Position numbers and translations under genes: made by a program. Positions 50,069-58,883 of a DNA stretch of 64,000 bases are shown piece after piece (positions within the stretch are counted from its first letter, which is position 1; the number at the start of each line of letters is the position of its first letter). The notes under the pieces are model-generated. The model saw only the letters and a list, made by a program, of their open reading frames with translations. It was not told the origin of the DNA and did no database searches. Origin of the DNA: Alphaproteobacteria bacterium (lineage in GTDB: Bacteria > Pseudomonadota > Alphaproteobacteria > UBA8366 > GCA-2717185); contig WLWY01000017.1 of assembly GCA_012103325.1 (NCBI GenBank), forward strand, positions 1 to 64,000. The letters run 5' to 3'.

Positions 50069-51579
50069 TTGATCCGTAGCCCGCCGGCGCCATCGATGGT
50101 GCCGGTGCGGCCGCAGAACTCCTCCTGCATCATCGCACCGACAGTATCGGCATCTGTGACGTTCGCCCAGGTGCGTTCGCCATCGTCCAGCAGGCACGCG
50201 GCGTGTGCGGTCGTCGGCATGCCTTCCGGGCTGTACATGACGACGTATGATTCCACCGGCGCGCTGCCGTCATGGTCGATGGCAACTTTACGGCGCGGCG
50301 TGGCGTCGACCTCTTCCTGCAGGTCGGCCCAGGCGAACGGTTTCTCCGGCGGGGTCGTGGAATAGATGCACAGCGCATGCTTGGTCAGCAGGCCGCCATT
50401 CGCCGTTACCAGACCCCGGCTGCCGGGATTGTCGCGCAGCAGGTCGGCAGTGCGGGCGACGGAATGCATCACGTAGTTGTTCAGCGGTCCGCCGGCGAAG
50501 GTCAGCCCGCCGGTGACGGTGAGCGGACGGTCCTGCGGAATGCCGATTTCGTTGGCGGAGACCTGAACGGCGGCGGGGAAGCAGCTGTAGAGATCGATAT
50601 AATCCATGTCCGACACGCCCAAGCCGGTCAGTTCGAACAGCTTCGCGGCGGCGAAGCGAATGGCCGGCGAGCTGTGCAGATTGTCACGTTCCGAGACGTA
50701 CAAATGGTCCCAGGCTTCGGTGCCGGCGTGGGGGTAGACCCAGCGGTCCTCGGGGATGCCGAGGCTGCGCGCCCTACCGACCGAGGTGAGGATCAGTGCC
50801 GCGCCTTGATCGACGCTGTTGTTGGAATTCATCAGCTTCGTATAGGGATAGGAGACCGGCCGGTTCGACGGGGAAGGGGTGCGGATCTCTTCCGCGCTCA
50901 GCGGTTTGCGGATCCAGGCGTTGGGGTTGTCGACCGCGACCTTGTTGAAGCCGGCCCACAATTCGGACACGCGCTTCAGGTGTCCATCGACGCTCTCGCC
51001 ATTGGCGTGGCGCAGGGCGGTTTCGAACATCGGGTAGAACTGGATTGGCAGCTGGATGCCGCGTTTCATCTCGGCTTCGTGGCGCGTGACCTTGTTGCTG
51101 CCGAGATACATTTCCGGTGCATCGCCATCGTCGCGGAGTTCCGGGCTGGCGCCCGGTGCCCGGACGAGCGGGTTCCAGTCGAGTTCCAGCCCCGCCTTGC
51201 GCGCCCGCGCCTGGGTGCGGCCGCATTCGCCGCCGGTGACGATAATGATGTCCTTCTCGCCGCTTTGGATGTCGAGGAAGCTGCGGTTCGTCATCGCCTG
51301 GACATAGTTGCCGCCGAGCGATGTCATGCCGGTTTCCGCGCCGTCTGCGCCGATCCGTGCCGCGACCTGCCGCGCGGGATTGCCATAGCCCCAGATACCG
51401 CGAATGACGCGCACCGAATCCGCTTCCTTCAGAATGTTCGGATTGCCGCAATCTTCCGCCGCCGCCTGCACGGCTTCGACCATCAGATCTAGCGGTTCCC
51501 TGGCGGCGGCGGGGTCGTCCTCGCGCTGCTCGACCTGTCCGGTGCCGACGAAAATGGGGGTGCGGTCGTCCGTTGCCAT
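50065..51579 (-). CDS. Thiolase-superfamily protein (SCP-x-like acetyl-CoA acetyltransferase), catalytic Cys replaced
   Basis: The 504-residue protein has the thiolase fold: TPIFVGTGQVEQRE, MTSLGGNYVQAMTNRSFLDI, IIIVTGGECGRTQ, DMDYIDLYSCFPAAVQVSAN and TGGLTFAGGPLNNYVMH, and a C-terminal OB-like extension. At the elbow where thiolases have NxxCxSG, it has NRSFLDIQSG, so the nucleophile Cys is absent; this is common in this uncharacterised subgroup. Substrate and reaction are open. It is the last gene of a four-gene operon (cupin, amidohydrolase, SMP-30, thiolase-like). Confidence 0.88.
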   Translation of the reverse strand: MATDDRTPIFVGTGQVEQREDDPAAAREPLDLMVEAVQAAAEDCGNPNILKEADSVRVIRGIWGYGNPARQVAARIGADGAETGMTSLGGNYVQAMTNRSFLDIQSGEKDIIIVTGGECGRTQARARKAGLELDWNPLVRAPGASPELRDDGDAPEMYLGSNKVTRHEAEMKRGIQLPIQFYPMFETALRHANGESVDGHLKRVSELWAGFNKVAVDNPNAWIRKPLSAEEIRTPSPSNRPVSYPYTKLMNSNNSVDQGAALILTSVGRARSLGIPEDRWVYPHAGTEAWDHLYVSERDNLHSSPAIRFAAAKLFELTGLGVSDMDYIDLYSCFPAAVQVSANEIGIPQDRPLTVTGGLTFAGGPLNNYVMHSVARTADLLRDNPGSRGLVTANGGLLTKHALCIYSTTPPEKPFAWADLQEEVDATPRRKVAIDHDGSAPVESYVVMYSPEGMPTTAHAACLLDDGERTWANVTDADTVGAMMQEEFCGRTGTIDGAGGLRIN

Positions 51580-51595
51580 GTGTTCCTGCCTGTTC

Positions 51596-52489
51596 TTATG
51601 AATTGCGTGTGAGATAAAACGGGTGCGGCTGCCCCGGCGTCTTGACGCGCAAGGTATAGACTGACGTCACCGCGCACACGAACAGCGTGCACAGGTCCGG
51701 TCCGCCGAAGGCGAAGTTGACCGATTGCTCGGGCACCTTGATCGTCCCGATGTGCGTGCCATCCGGCTCCATGACCCAGATGCCGCCGGGGCCGGTGCAA
51801 TAGACGCGGCCTTTCTGGTCGACTTTCATCCCGTCGGGAATGCCGGGTGCCTGGCCGCTGAGATCGCAGAAGATGCGCCGGTCGAGCAGGTTGCCCTCGG
51901 CGTCGATATCGATGGCGTGAATATATTTCGTGCTGCGCGTGTTGGCGATGTACAGCGTGCGCTCGTCGGGCGAGAGGGCGAGGCCGTTCGGATATTCGAC
52001 CGTCACCACCGCTTTGATGCTGTCGTCGGGTGCGATGCGGTATACGCGCGCGCCGCCCCACACACCGTCCTCGCCTTCGGGTCTTGGCTGTTCCCGCTCG
52101 GCGAAGGGCCTGCGCATCGACGGGTCGGTGAAGTAGAGACTGCCGTCCGAGTGACAGATCACGTCGTTGGGACGGTTGAAGCGCCCGCCTTCGAACCGGT
52201 CGACCAGGGTCGTGACGGTGCCGTCCAGTTCGGTGCGGCTGACCCGGTTGGCTTCGCCCTCGCAATGGATCAGGCGGCCCTGTAGGTCGAAGGTCATGCC
52301 GTTGGCGCCCTCGGTCTTGCGGATCAGCGTGGGTTCTTCGCCGAGTTTCATCTTGTACAGGGCGCCCGGCCGGATGTCGTTGAAGTACCAGTAATCGTCC
52401 GGATGCCACAGCGGTCCCTCGGTGAAGACGTACCCGGTTGCCTGCTGCACGGCGTCGGAGGATTCGAGGATATCGGGCAGGTCGTTCAT
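51596..52489 (-). CDS. SMP-30/gluconolactonase-family (LRE) beta-propeller lactonase
   Basis: The 297-residue six-bladed propeller has the SMP-30 pattern: TGYVFTEGPLWHPDDYWYFN with the metal Glu, GANGMTFDLQGRLIHCEG, FNRPNDVICHSDGSLYFTDP with Asn/Asp ligands, YPNGLALSPDERTLYIANT and IPDGMKVDQKGRVYCTGPGG. These calcium or zinc enzymes open sugar lactones and organophosphates. It starts at ATG 52489, 16 bp after the amidohydrolase. A lactone intermediate of the same pathway is the probable substrate. Confidence 0.92.
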   Translation of the reverse strand: MNDLPDILESSDAVQQATGYVFTEGPLWHPDDYWYFNDIRPGALYKMKLGEEPTLIRKTEGANGMTFDLQGRLIHCEGEANRVSRTELDGTVTTLVDRFEGGRFNRPNDVICHSDGSLYFTDPSMRRPFAEREQPRPEGEDGVWGGARVYRIAPDDSIKAVVTVEYPNGLALSPDERTLYIANTRSTKYIHAIDIDAEGNLLDRRIFCDLSGQAPGIPDGMKVDQKGRVYCTGPGGIWVMEPDGTHIGTIKVPEQSVNFAFGGPDLCTLFVCAVTSVYTLRVKTPGQPHPFYLTRNS

Positions 52490-52505
52490 CGTTCGGTCTT
52501 TCGGC

Positions 52506-53525
52506 TCAGAGTTCCATTCGGTAGGCCCGCGCCGCGGCGCCTGCGAAGAGGTCATGTTTCTCCGACGCGGAGAAGTCGGCGGCAATGCGTTTGAAGGCGT
52601 TCCAGCAGACCTGATAGCTGCACCAGCGTTTCTGGACAGGGAAGTTGGACTCGAACATCGCCCGCTCTGGGCCGAAGGCGTCGATGCAGGTTTCCAGCCA
52701 GGGCCGCCACGCCGCCGCGACTTCTTCGGAACCCGGTGGCACGCTGCGGTCGCCCTCGAAATCCGGCATGCGGATTGGCAGCGCCCCCAATTTGACGGTG
52801 ACGTTTTCGCGCTCTGCGACCCGGTGGATACGGGTGCGCCAGTCCGCAAAAACCTCGTCGCTTTTGCCTCGGTACGGTCCGCCGAGGATCGGGCTGCCAA
52901 CATGGTTGAGCACGATGGTCAGGCCGGGCAGGGCGTCAGCCAGTGCCGCAACCTCGTCGAGCTGCGGATGGTACAGCCAGACATCGAGTTCGAGATCCAT
53001 GCGCGCCAGCACTGCCGCCGCTTCCTTGGTCGGCGTGGCCACGAGCATGCCGGCCTCCGGCGCGACATTGCGAATACGCTCGTCCGCGTCCCAGCCGGTC
53101 GAATAGCGCACGCCGCGGAAGCGGCCGCCGGAGGCGGCCATGTGCTTCTCCAGTAAAGGTTCAACGGCTGCACCTAAGGTCATGTCTACATTGCCGAACA
53201 TCGTGGCACATGCGCGCGTCGGACCGTAGGTGCCGCTGGCGCTCATCGCCGCCTGGCCGGTGACGAATTCCGTCTCGCCAAGCGATCGCTCGTCCTCGGG
53301 ACCGTCCTGCCGGTACATGGAATGACACTCGGCGAAGACCGTGGCGACGATGTTATGTCCGCTTGCCAAATCTTCCGCCAACTCCGCCATCTGATAGAGA
53401 TAGCCGTTGCGCAGCCACAGATGGTGGTGCGGATCTACGATCGGCAGATCCGGTTCCAGGACCGCTTCTGCGGTCCCGGCGAGCCAATCGTCGTCTGGGG
53501 CGGTTTGTCCCGTGTTCGCGGCCAT
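52506..53525 (-). CDS. Amidohydrolase 2-family metal-dependent hydrolase
   Basis: The 339-residue TIM-barrel enzyme opens with VDPHHHLWLRNG, the metal-binding HxH. It also shows FAECHSMYRQDGP, RFRGVRYSTGWDAD, LVNH-type TIVLNHVGSP and MFESNFPVQKRWCSY with the final Asp/Asn position. It resembles the 2-pyrone-4,6-dicarboxylate lactonase/fucono-lactonase branch (COG3618). Its ATG shares one base with the cupin gene stop. It sits 16 bp before the SMP-30 lactonase gene, so the two may act on successive lactones. Confidence 0.9.
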   Translation of the reverse strand: MAANTGQTAPDDDWLAGTAEAVLEPDLPIVDPHHHLWLRNGYLYQMAELAEDLASGHNIVATVFAECHSMYRQDGPEDERSLGETEFVTGQAAMSASGTYGPTRACATMFGNVDMTLGAAVEPLLEKHMAASGGRFRGVRYSTGWDADERIRNVAPEAGMLVATPTKEAAAVLARMDLELDVWLYHPQLDEVAALADALPGLTIVLNHVGSPILGGPYRGKSDEVFADWRTRIHRVAERENVTVKLGALPIRMPDFEGDRSVPPGSEEVAAAWRPWLETCIDAFGPERAMFESNFPVQKRWCSYQVCWNAFKRIAADFSASEKHDLFAGAAARAYRMEL

Positions 53526-53938
53526 CAGTCCGGGGCGTCGCAGACTTCCGTGCCCATGTCGGCTGGGACCGAGACCTCGAGCAGCTCGAAGATGTCCGAG
53601 GTGGCGGTTTCGTTGTGCGGCGTGCCACCCGGGATGTAGATCGAGTCGCCCGCGGCAACGCGCTCCTTGCGGCCGCCCGCGAACTCCAGGTCGACCCAGC
53701 CGCTCAGCATGTAAACGAACTGCCCCTCGCACAGATGTACATGCCAGCCGGTTTCCTCGGACAGGCCCTGCGAGGCGGAGGTGACCTGCGCGCGGATACG
53801 GCCGGCGCTGGCCTTGGTGACACCGAGCTCGCGGTATTTCAGGAAGTCGCGCCGGCCGGGCACCATGACCGGGTCGTCGACTTTGGCAACGGCGACGTCG
53901 TTCTCTGCATCGGCAGGTACGGTAGCTTGCATGCTCAT
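53525..53938 (-). CDS. Small cupin-domain protein
   Basis: The 137-residue single cupin has the two motifs G(X)5HXH-type ETGWHVHLCEGQFVYMLSGW and PGGTPHNETATSD. It lies first in an operon with amidohydrolase, SMP-30 and thiolase-like genes. AGGAG is found nine bases before ATG 53938, and the start overlap with the amidohydrolase (TGATG) supports coupling. A role as a metal-dependent isomerase, oxygenase or regulator cannot be decided. Confidence 0.88.
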   Translation of the reverse strand: MSMQATVPADAENDVAVAKVDDPVMVPGRRDFLKYRELGVTKASAGRIRAQVTSASQGLSEETGWHVHLCEGQFVYMLSGWVDLEFAGGRKERVAAGDSIYIPGGTPHNETATSDIFELLEVSVPADMGTEVCDAPD

Positions 53939-54100
53939 GTCACTCTCCTGTTCTGGGGGATGGTGCGCTTGCATGAATGGTAGGGTTTGGCTCGCCCGCA
54001 TTGCAAGAATTATGGCGGCGCCTCGAACGCAATCGATATAAGCTTTCGTTCCAGCGGCACCCGGGTCGCGCTAATCGGTTGAAGTTGAGGGAGAGAAGCT

Positions 54101-54940
54101 GTGCCGAAGAACGATGCCAGGCTCGATCACGCGGTCGTCTATATCGGCCGCCGTATGGAAGACACGCATGCGATGTTCACCGCACTGGGGTTCGGCCTGA
54201 CGCCGCGTGGCTATCAGTCGCTCGGTTCGATAAACCATCTGGCGATGTTCGGGACGGATTATCTGGAAATCGTCGGATTGCCGTCGGACGGCACCGGGTC
54301 GCGGCCGGATCTCGACAACGCGCCGGTGGGGATCAACGGGCTGGTGTTCAAATCCGCCGATGCGCAGGACACCCATGCACACCTTCAAGCGGTCGGGATG
54401 GCGGGCGCCGCGCCGGTCGAGGCGAGCCGCCCCGTGGAGCTCGATGGCGAGGTCAAGACCGCCAGCTTCCGCAACATCAATGTAAGGCCCGACGCCTTCA
54501 CCGGCGGCCGCGTCTATTTCTGCGAACACCGCACCCCGGAACTGGTCTGGCGCCCCGAATACCAGGCGCACCGCAACGGCGTATCCCAGGTCGCCGAATT
54601 CGTCATCGTCACGGCGGATCCGGGCGCCGTAGCGGCCGATTACGCCACGCTGCTGGGCACCGGTGCTGCTGCATCGAAAGGCGACTGGCTTGTCAAAACG
54701 GCGGACGTGCAAATCACCATTCAATCGCCGGCGGCCTATGCCGCGCGCTTTGGCGAGTTGGCGTCGGCGACGACGGAACGATCGACGATTTTCGGCGCAA
54801 TCAAGTTCCGTACCACGGATCTGTCATTGGTGCGGGCGTGTCTGGACATCATGGACCCCGCGCTGCCGCGTCGGGACAGTGATGGGTGTATTGCGGTACG
54901 TCTCCCGAATTTCGACTCGGTTCTTGAATTCACAGCATAA
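54101..54940 (+). CDS. VOC-family (glyoxalase-like) protein
   Basis: The 279-residue protein matches the glyoxalase-like domain family (PF13468): LDHAVVYIGRRMEDTHAMF, GYQSLGSINHLAMFGTDYLE, GRVYFCEHRTPELVWRPEYQ and VAEFVIVTADPGAVAADY. A metal site from H, E and H is possible. The start is GTG 54101, with GGGAGAG six bases upstream. It is divergent from the cupin operon across 162 bp, so a shared regulator may act on both. Confidence 0.82.
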   Translation: MPKNDARLDHAVVYIGRRMEDTHAMFTALGFGLTPRGYQSLGSINHLAMFGTDYLEIVGLPSDGTGSRPDLDNAPVGINGLVFKSADAQDTHAHLQAVGMAGAAPVEASRPVELDGEVKTASFRNINVRPDAFTGGRVYFCEHRTPELVWRPEYQAHRNGVSQVAEFVIVTADPGAVAADYATLLGTGAAASKGDWLVKTADVQITIQSPAAYAARFGELASATTERSTIFGAIKFRTTDLSLVRACLDIMDPALPRRDSDGCIAVRLPNFDSVLEFTA

Positions 54941-55019
54941 GACTGCCGGTGGGCCCGTTAATTTTCAATCGGTAGGCAACGTTGCGCGCGGCCTCGTGCC
55001 ATATGATAGACTGACGAAT

Positions 55020-56213
55020 ATGACCCTTTCACCGGAAGACGAAGCATTCCGTGCTGAGGTGCGCTGCTTTCTGGACGGCGCGCTGACCGACCCGCTGCGG
55101 GACGCGGCGCGCAAACGCACCAGCCTGTGGCAGGATATTGGTTCGTCCATGGCGTGGCAGCGCATTCTGCACGCCAAGGGCTGGGCCGCGCCCGACTGGC
55201 CGGTCGAGTATGGCGGCACCGGCTGGTCCCTGGTGCAGCGCTACATCTTCGCCCAGGAATGCGTGCGGGCCGACGCGCCGTCGCTGATCCCGATGAGCCT
55301 GCGGATGTGCGGCCCGATGCTGATCGGCTACGGCACCGACGCGCAGAAGGCCCGTTACCTGCCGCGCATCTTGAGCGGCGAGGATATCTGGTGCCAGGGC
55401 TATTCCGAGCCCGGTGCCGGCTCCGATCTCGCCTCGCTCAACACGCTGGCGGTTGCGGAGGGCGACGATTACATCGTCAACGGCACCAAGATCTGGACCA
55501 GCTACGCGCAGCACGCCAACATGATGTTCGCGCTCGTCCGCACCGAGACCTCGGGCAAGAAGCAGGAGGGCATCTCCTTCCTGCTGATCGATATGACGGC
55601 GCCCGGCATCACCGTGCGGCCGATCATCAACATCGCCGGCAACCACGAACTCAATCAGGTCTTCCTCGAGGATGTGCGGGTGTCGCAGGCGAACCGCGTC
55701 GGCGACGAAAACGATGGCTGGTCGGTCGCGAAATACCTGCTGGAGTTCGAGCGGTTCTCTATGGGCTCGGTCGAACTGCGCCGCACCCTGGACCGGATCG
55801 AAGGGCTCGCGGGTCAAACCCGGACCGGCGGCGCTTCATTGATGGACGAGCCGGATTTCCGGCAACGGCTGGCGCGCCTCAAAATCGATGCGATGACTCT
55901 CGAAGCGGAAGAGCAACGGGTGCTAGCCAACCTCAGCGCTGGCAAGCGGCCGGGCACGGTGTCGTCGTTGCTGCGCGTGCAGCATTCGGAAACTCAGCAG
56001 CGCGCCGATACGCTGGGGATCGAAACCGCGGCCTATTACGCCGCGCCCTATCAGCCCGAGGCGCTGGAGGTCGGGGTCAACCAACAGCCGGTCGGCCCGG
56101 AGGACGCGATTGCGCTGATGCCGATGTATCTCAGCAACCGCATGAAGACGATTGCCGGCGGGTCCGCGGAAATCCAGCGCAATATCATCGCGAAGGCGAT
56201 CCTGGGGCTTTGA
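55020..56213 (+). CDS. Acyl-CoA dehydrogenase
   Basis: The 397-residue flavoprotein has the standard three-domain fold: KGWAAPDWPVEYGGTGWSL, WCQGYSEPGAGSDLASLNT (flavin), YIVNGTKIWTSYAQHANMMF, FLLIDMTAPGITVRP and NRMKTIAGGSAEIQRNIIAK. It resembles the pimeloyl/isovaleryl-type FadE group. The catalytic glutamate position is not clear by eye. ATG 55020 is used. The upstream gene ends 79 bp before, so a separate promoter is likely. Confidence 0.92.
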   Translation: MTLSPEDEAFRAEVRCFLDGALTDPLRDAARKRTSLWQDIGSSMAWQRILHAKGWAAPDWPVEYGGTGWSLVQRYIFAQECVRADAPSLIPMSLRMCGPMLIGYGTDAQKARYLPRILSGEDIWCQGYSEPGAGSDLASLNTLAVAEGDDYIVNGTKIWTSYAQHANMMFALVRTETSGKKQEGISFLLIDMTAPGITVRPIINIAGNHELNQVFLEDVRVSQANRVGDENDGWSVAKYLLEFERFSMGSVELRRTLDRIEGLAGQTRTGGASLMDEPDFRQRLARLKIDAMTLEAEEQRVLANLSAGKRPGTVSSLLRVQHSETQQRADTLGIETAAYYAAPYQPEALEVGVNQQPVGPEDAIALMPMYLSNRMKTIAGGSAEIQRNIIAKAILGL

Positions 56214-56236
56214 GGGGCAGTTGGCAGGAAAAAGTT

Positions 56237-56341
56237 ACCCCCCATCCTAACCTTCCCCCTCAAGGGGGGAAGGGACTAAACCTTCAGAATTAGCTTCCTA
56301 TTCTCCTCCCCCTTGAGGGGGGAGGATCAAGGTGGGGGTGG
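56237..56341. repeat. Double palindromic repeat, uninterrupted
   Basis: Two hairpins sit in tandem: CCTTCCCCCT-CAA-GGGGGGAAGG-type at 56251-56273 and CCTCCCCC-TTGA-GGGGGGAGG at 56305-56325, followed by GGTGGGGGTGG. They are the internal core of the three MITEs but lack the GGAGACC ends and hold no IS. The second hairpin shows the intact target site of the IS5-like element. Confidence 0.8.
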
Positions 56342-56494
56342 ACGACGGCAAAGGCTCTGCTCTTATACGATGATCTTTATTGAGGGTGGGGACCCGTAAC
56401 TATCAGTGATTGCGTTGTGCGACAAATCCGCCCGAATTGCCAGCGCCAGCACCCGATATGCTAGGGTAGGGGCGTTGGCCATCAGGAGACGAAC

Positions 56495-57400
56495 ATGAGC
56501 AGGACGCTGACCCCGGAAGAGGTGGAGCGCTACCATCGCGACGGCTATCTCGTCATCGAGGACGCGGTACCGCAAGCGCGCCTGCAGCAGGTTATCGCGG
56601 AGACCGAGCAGATGTGCGATGTCGCCCGGACCCTCACCGCGGGCACGGCCATGCTCGATCTCGATCCGTCCCATACGGCCGATAAACCGCGCATCCGGCG
56701 CATCAAGTCGCATCACGAGCATTCCGACTTCTTCGCCGAATTCGTCGCCGAGCCGCTGATCATGGACCTGCTCGACCCGCTGATGCCGTCCGGCATCCGC
56801 CTGCACAATACGAAGATCAACATGAAGTCGGCCGAGGTCGGCGAGTCGGTCGAATGGCACCAGGACTGGGCCTTCTACCCGCACACTAACGACGATGTGC
56901 TGGCCATCGGTATCTATCTGGACGACTGCACGGAAGAAAACGGTCCCATGTTCGTGGTGCCGGGCAGCCACAAGGGCCCAACCTACGATCATCACGAGCA
57001 CGGCTATTTCTGCGGCGCCATTGACCCGGTTGAACTGAAAGACGAGCTCCCCAAGGCGGTGCCGCTGATGGGACCGGCCGGCACCTTGACGATCCACCAC
57101 GCCCGCGCCTTGCACGGCTCGGCCTTCAACCGCTCCGGCCGCGCGCGCCGTTTCCTGCTGCAGGCCTATGCCGCGGCGGATGCCTGGCCGCTGGCCGACC
57201 TGAAAGGTGGGCTGGATGGTTTCAACGAGAAGATCGTGCGCGGCGAACCGACGCTCGCACCGCGCATCGAGCCGGCCCCGATCCGCATCCCGTTGCCGTT
57301 ACGGCCGGACGCCGTCGTGGGATCGATCTACAGCAACCAGAGCATCCTGGAGAACAAGTTCTTCGACGACGAATTTCAGAAGCAGGCCGCTGAGACCTAA
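56495..57400 (+). CDS. Phytanoyl-CoA dioxygenase (PhyH) family oxygenase
   Basis: The 301-residue protein has H122-x-D124 (EWHQDWAFYPH), a distal histidine in IHHARALHGSAFNRS and an arginine in RARRFLLQAYAA. It differs from the two other PhyH proteins in the window, with RYHRDGYLVIEDAVP at the start and no FFIKE segment, so it is a different branch, more like ectoine-hydroxylase-type PhyH. The substrate is unknown. It overlaps the convergent MFS gene by 4 bp. Confidence 0.9.
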   Translation: MSRTLTPEEVERYHRDGYLVIEDAVPQARLQQVIAETEQMCDVARTLTAGTAMLDLDPSHTADKPRIRRIKSHHEHSDFFAEFVAEPLIMDLLDPLMPSGIRLHNTKINMKSAEVGESVEWHQDWAFYPHTNDDVLAIGIYLDDCTEENGPMFVVPGSHKGPTYDHHEHGYFCGAIDPVELKDELPKAVPLMGPAGTLTIHHARALHGSAFNRSGRARRFLLQAYAAADAWPLADLKGGLDGFNEKIVRGEPTLAPRIEPAPIRIPLPLRPDAVVGSIYSNQSILENKFFDDEFQKQAAET

Positions 57401-58614
57401 GCATTCCGGCGCGGCAACAGGACAGCGCACAGGATAGCGAGCGCGCCGCCGACGGCCAGCGTGCCGAAGGCGAACCCCCAGGCATAAGCGCCCGGCGCAA
57501 GATCGAGCGTCAGTCCGAAGATGGCCGGCGATGCCGCGCCCGCGCCGATGCCCAGCACGGATCTGAGCCCCAGCGCCCGGCCCAGATATTGCGCCGGAAC
57601 CGCATCCGTCATCGCTGAGGATAGGACGGAAGAATCGCCAATCGTCGCAAACCCGTAGATTGCGGCAACGATCAACAGCAGCGGAACGCTGACATCCGTC
57701 AGCCACCCGATGGACGCGGAACAGAGCGCGCCAAGCAAAGCGAAGGCGATCAGCACGCTTCGCGCGCCAAACCGGTCCGCCGCATAACCGGACAGGAAGG
57801 ACGAGCAGAAGCCCGAGAGATGGAGGACGAGCGCGATCCAGAGACCGAGCTCGATGGGCGACATCGTGCCCCGGGGAAGGATCGCGGCGGTCAGGAACGC
57901 CGGAACCCAGGCCCAGGCCTCGAGCAGCTCCCACGAATGTCCGATATAGCCCAGCGTCAGCAGCTTCGAGCGCCGCTTCATGGCCTTGTCAAATACCGCG
58001 CCCTGCGCCGGGCCTTCGTCATGGATTTGATCGCGGGCGCGGCACACCGCCAAATATCCGAACCCCCAACCCAGCACCGTGATCAGCGCCGTCGCGAGGA
58101 ACGCGGCTTTATAGCCGTACAGTGCCAGCAGCGAGGTCGACAGGAAGATGGAAATCACATACCCCGCCGACATGCCGGCCAGCACCCAGCCGACTGCGGA
58201 CGCCTTCCTGTCCTGCGGTGTGTTGGCGGAGACGAGCATGATCGCGGGCGTATAGGTCCCGCCCTGGAACAGTCCCACCAGAGATACGAATACAACCGCC
58301 GTTTCAAACGACCGCGCGAAAAAGGCGAACAGAATGGCCGCGACTGCGGACAGCATCGTGGCAGCGTTGAATACGCGCTTCGCGCCGATACGGTCGCAAA
58401 GATAGGACGCGATGAGCAGCGAGAGCGCGAACGCCGCCGTGAACACCCCTTGCACGATCCCCGCATTCGTCGCGGTCATCTGCCATTCCGACAGCAGCGC
58501 GTTCAGACAGGCCGGATAGGTCATGAAGACCGCGCTGGTGCAGACGCGCGCCAGCACGAGAAACGACAGGTTGATCGCGCCGCCTGTGGCGGCATCGCGG
58601 GCGTGGGTTGTCAT
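57397..58614 (-). CDS. MFS transporter
   Basis: The 405-residue integral membrane protein has twelve predicted helices, with the MFS A motif in LCDRIGAKRVFNAAT (after helix 2) and the symmetrical GYAADRFGARSVL after helix 8. Short cytoplasmic loops and no large periplasmic domain fit a small-molecule exporter or uptake carrier. It is on the minus strand, 4 bp overlapping a PhyH gene; its substrate is unknown. Confidence 0.93.
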   Translation of the reverse strand: MTTHARDAATGGAINLSFLVLARVCTSAVFMTYPACLNALLSEWQMTATNAGIVQGVFTAAFALSLLIASYLCDRIGAKRVFNAATMLSAVAAILFAFFARSFETAVVFVSLVGLFQGGTYTPAIMLVSANTPQDRKASAVGWVLAGMSAGYVISIFLSTSLLALYGYKAAFLATALITVLGWGFGYLAVCRARDQIHDEGPAQGAVFDKAMKRRSKLLTLGYIGHSWELLEAWAWVPAFLTAAILPRGTMSPIELGLWIALVLHLSGFCSSFLSGYAADRFGARSVLIAFALLGALCSASIGWLTDVSVPLLLIVAAIYGFATIGDSSVLSSAMTDAVPAQYLGRALGLRSVLGIGAGAASPAIFGLTLDLAPGAYAWGFAFGTLAVGGALAILCAVLLPRRNA

Positions 58615-58883
58615 GGAACCGATCCGACGTGAGTTCGGCGTAGAGCGAATAACGCGTAATTTCGGTGCTGGATTAACAACGGTCGGTGTCGTTGAGCAAG
58701 TGGGTTGCGACTAGAACATTTTGCAAAACACTTCCTCACCTGCAGGAGACCTCTGCGAAATAGTGCTAATGACACCGTTTCACCCCCCATCCTAACCCTG
58801 AAATGCCTCTGATGAACATTTCAGCCCACAAGGGGGGAAGGGATAATTAAAGCGGATCAACGGGATATTCTCCTCCCCCTTGA

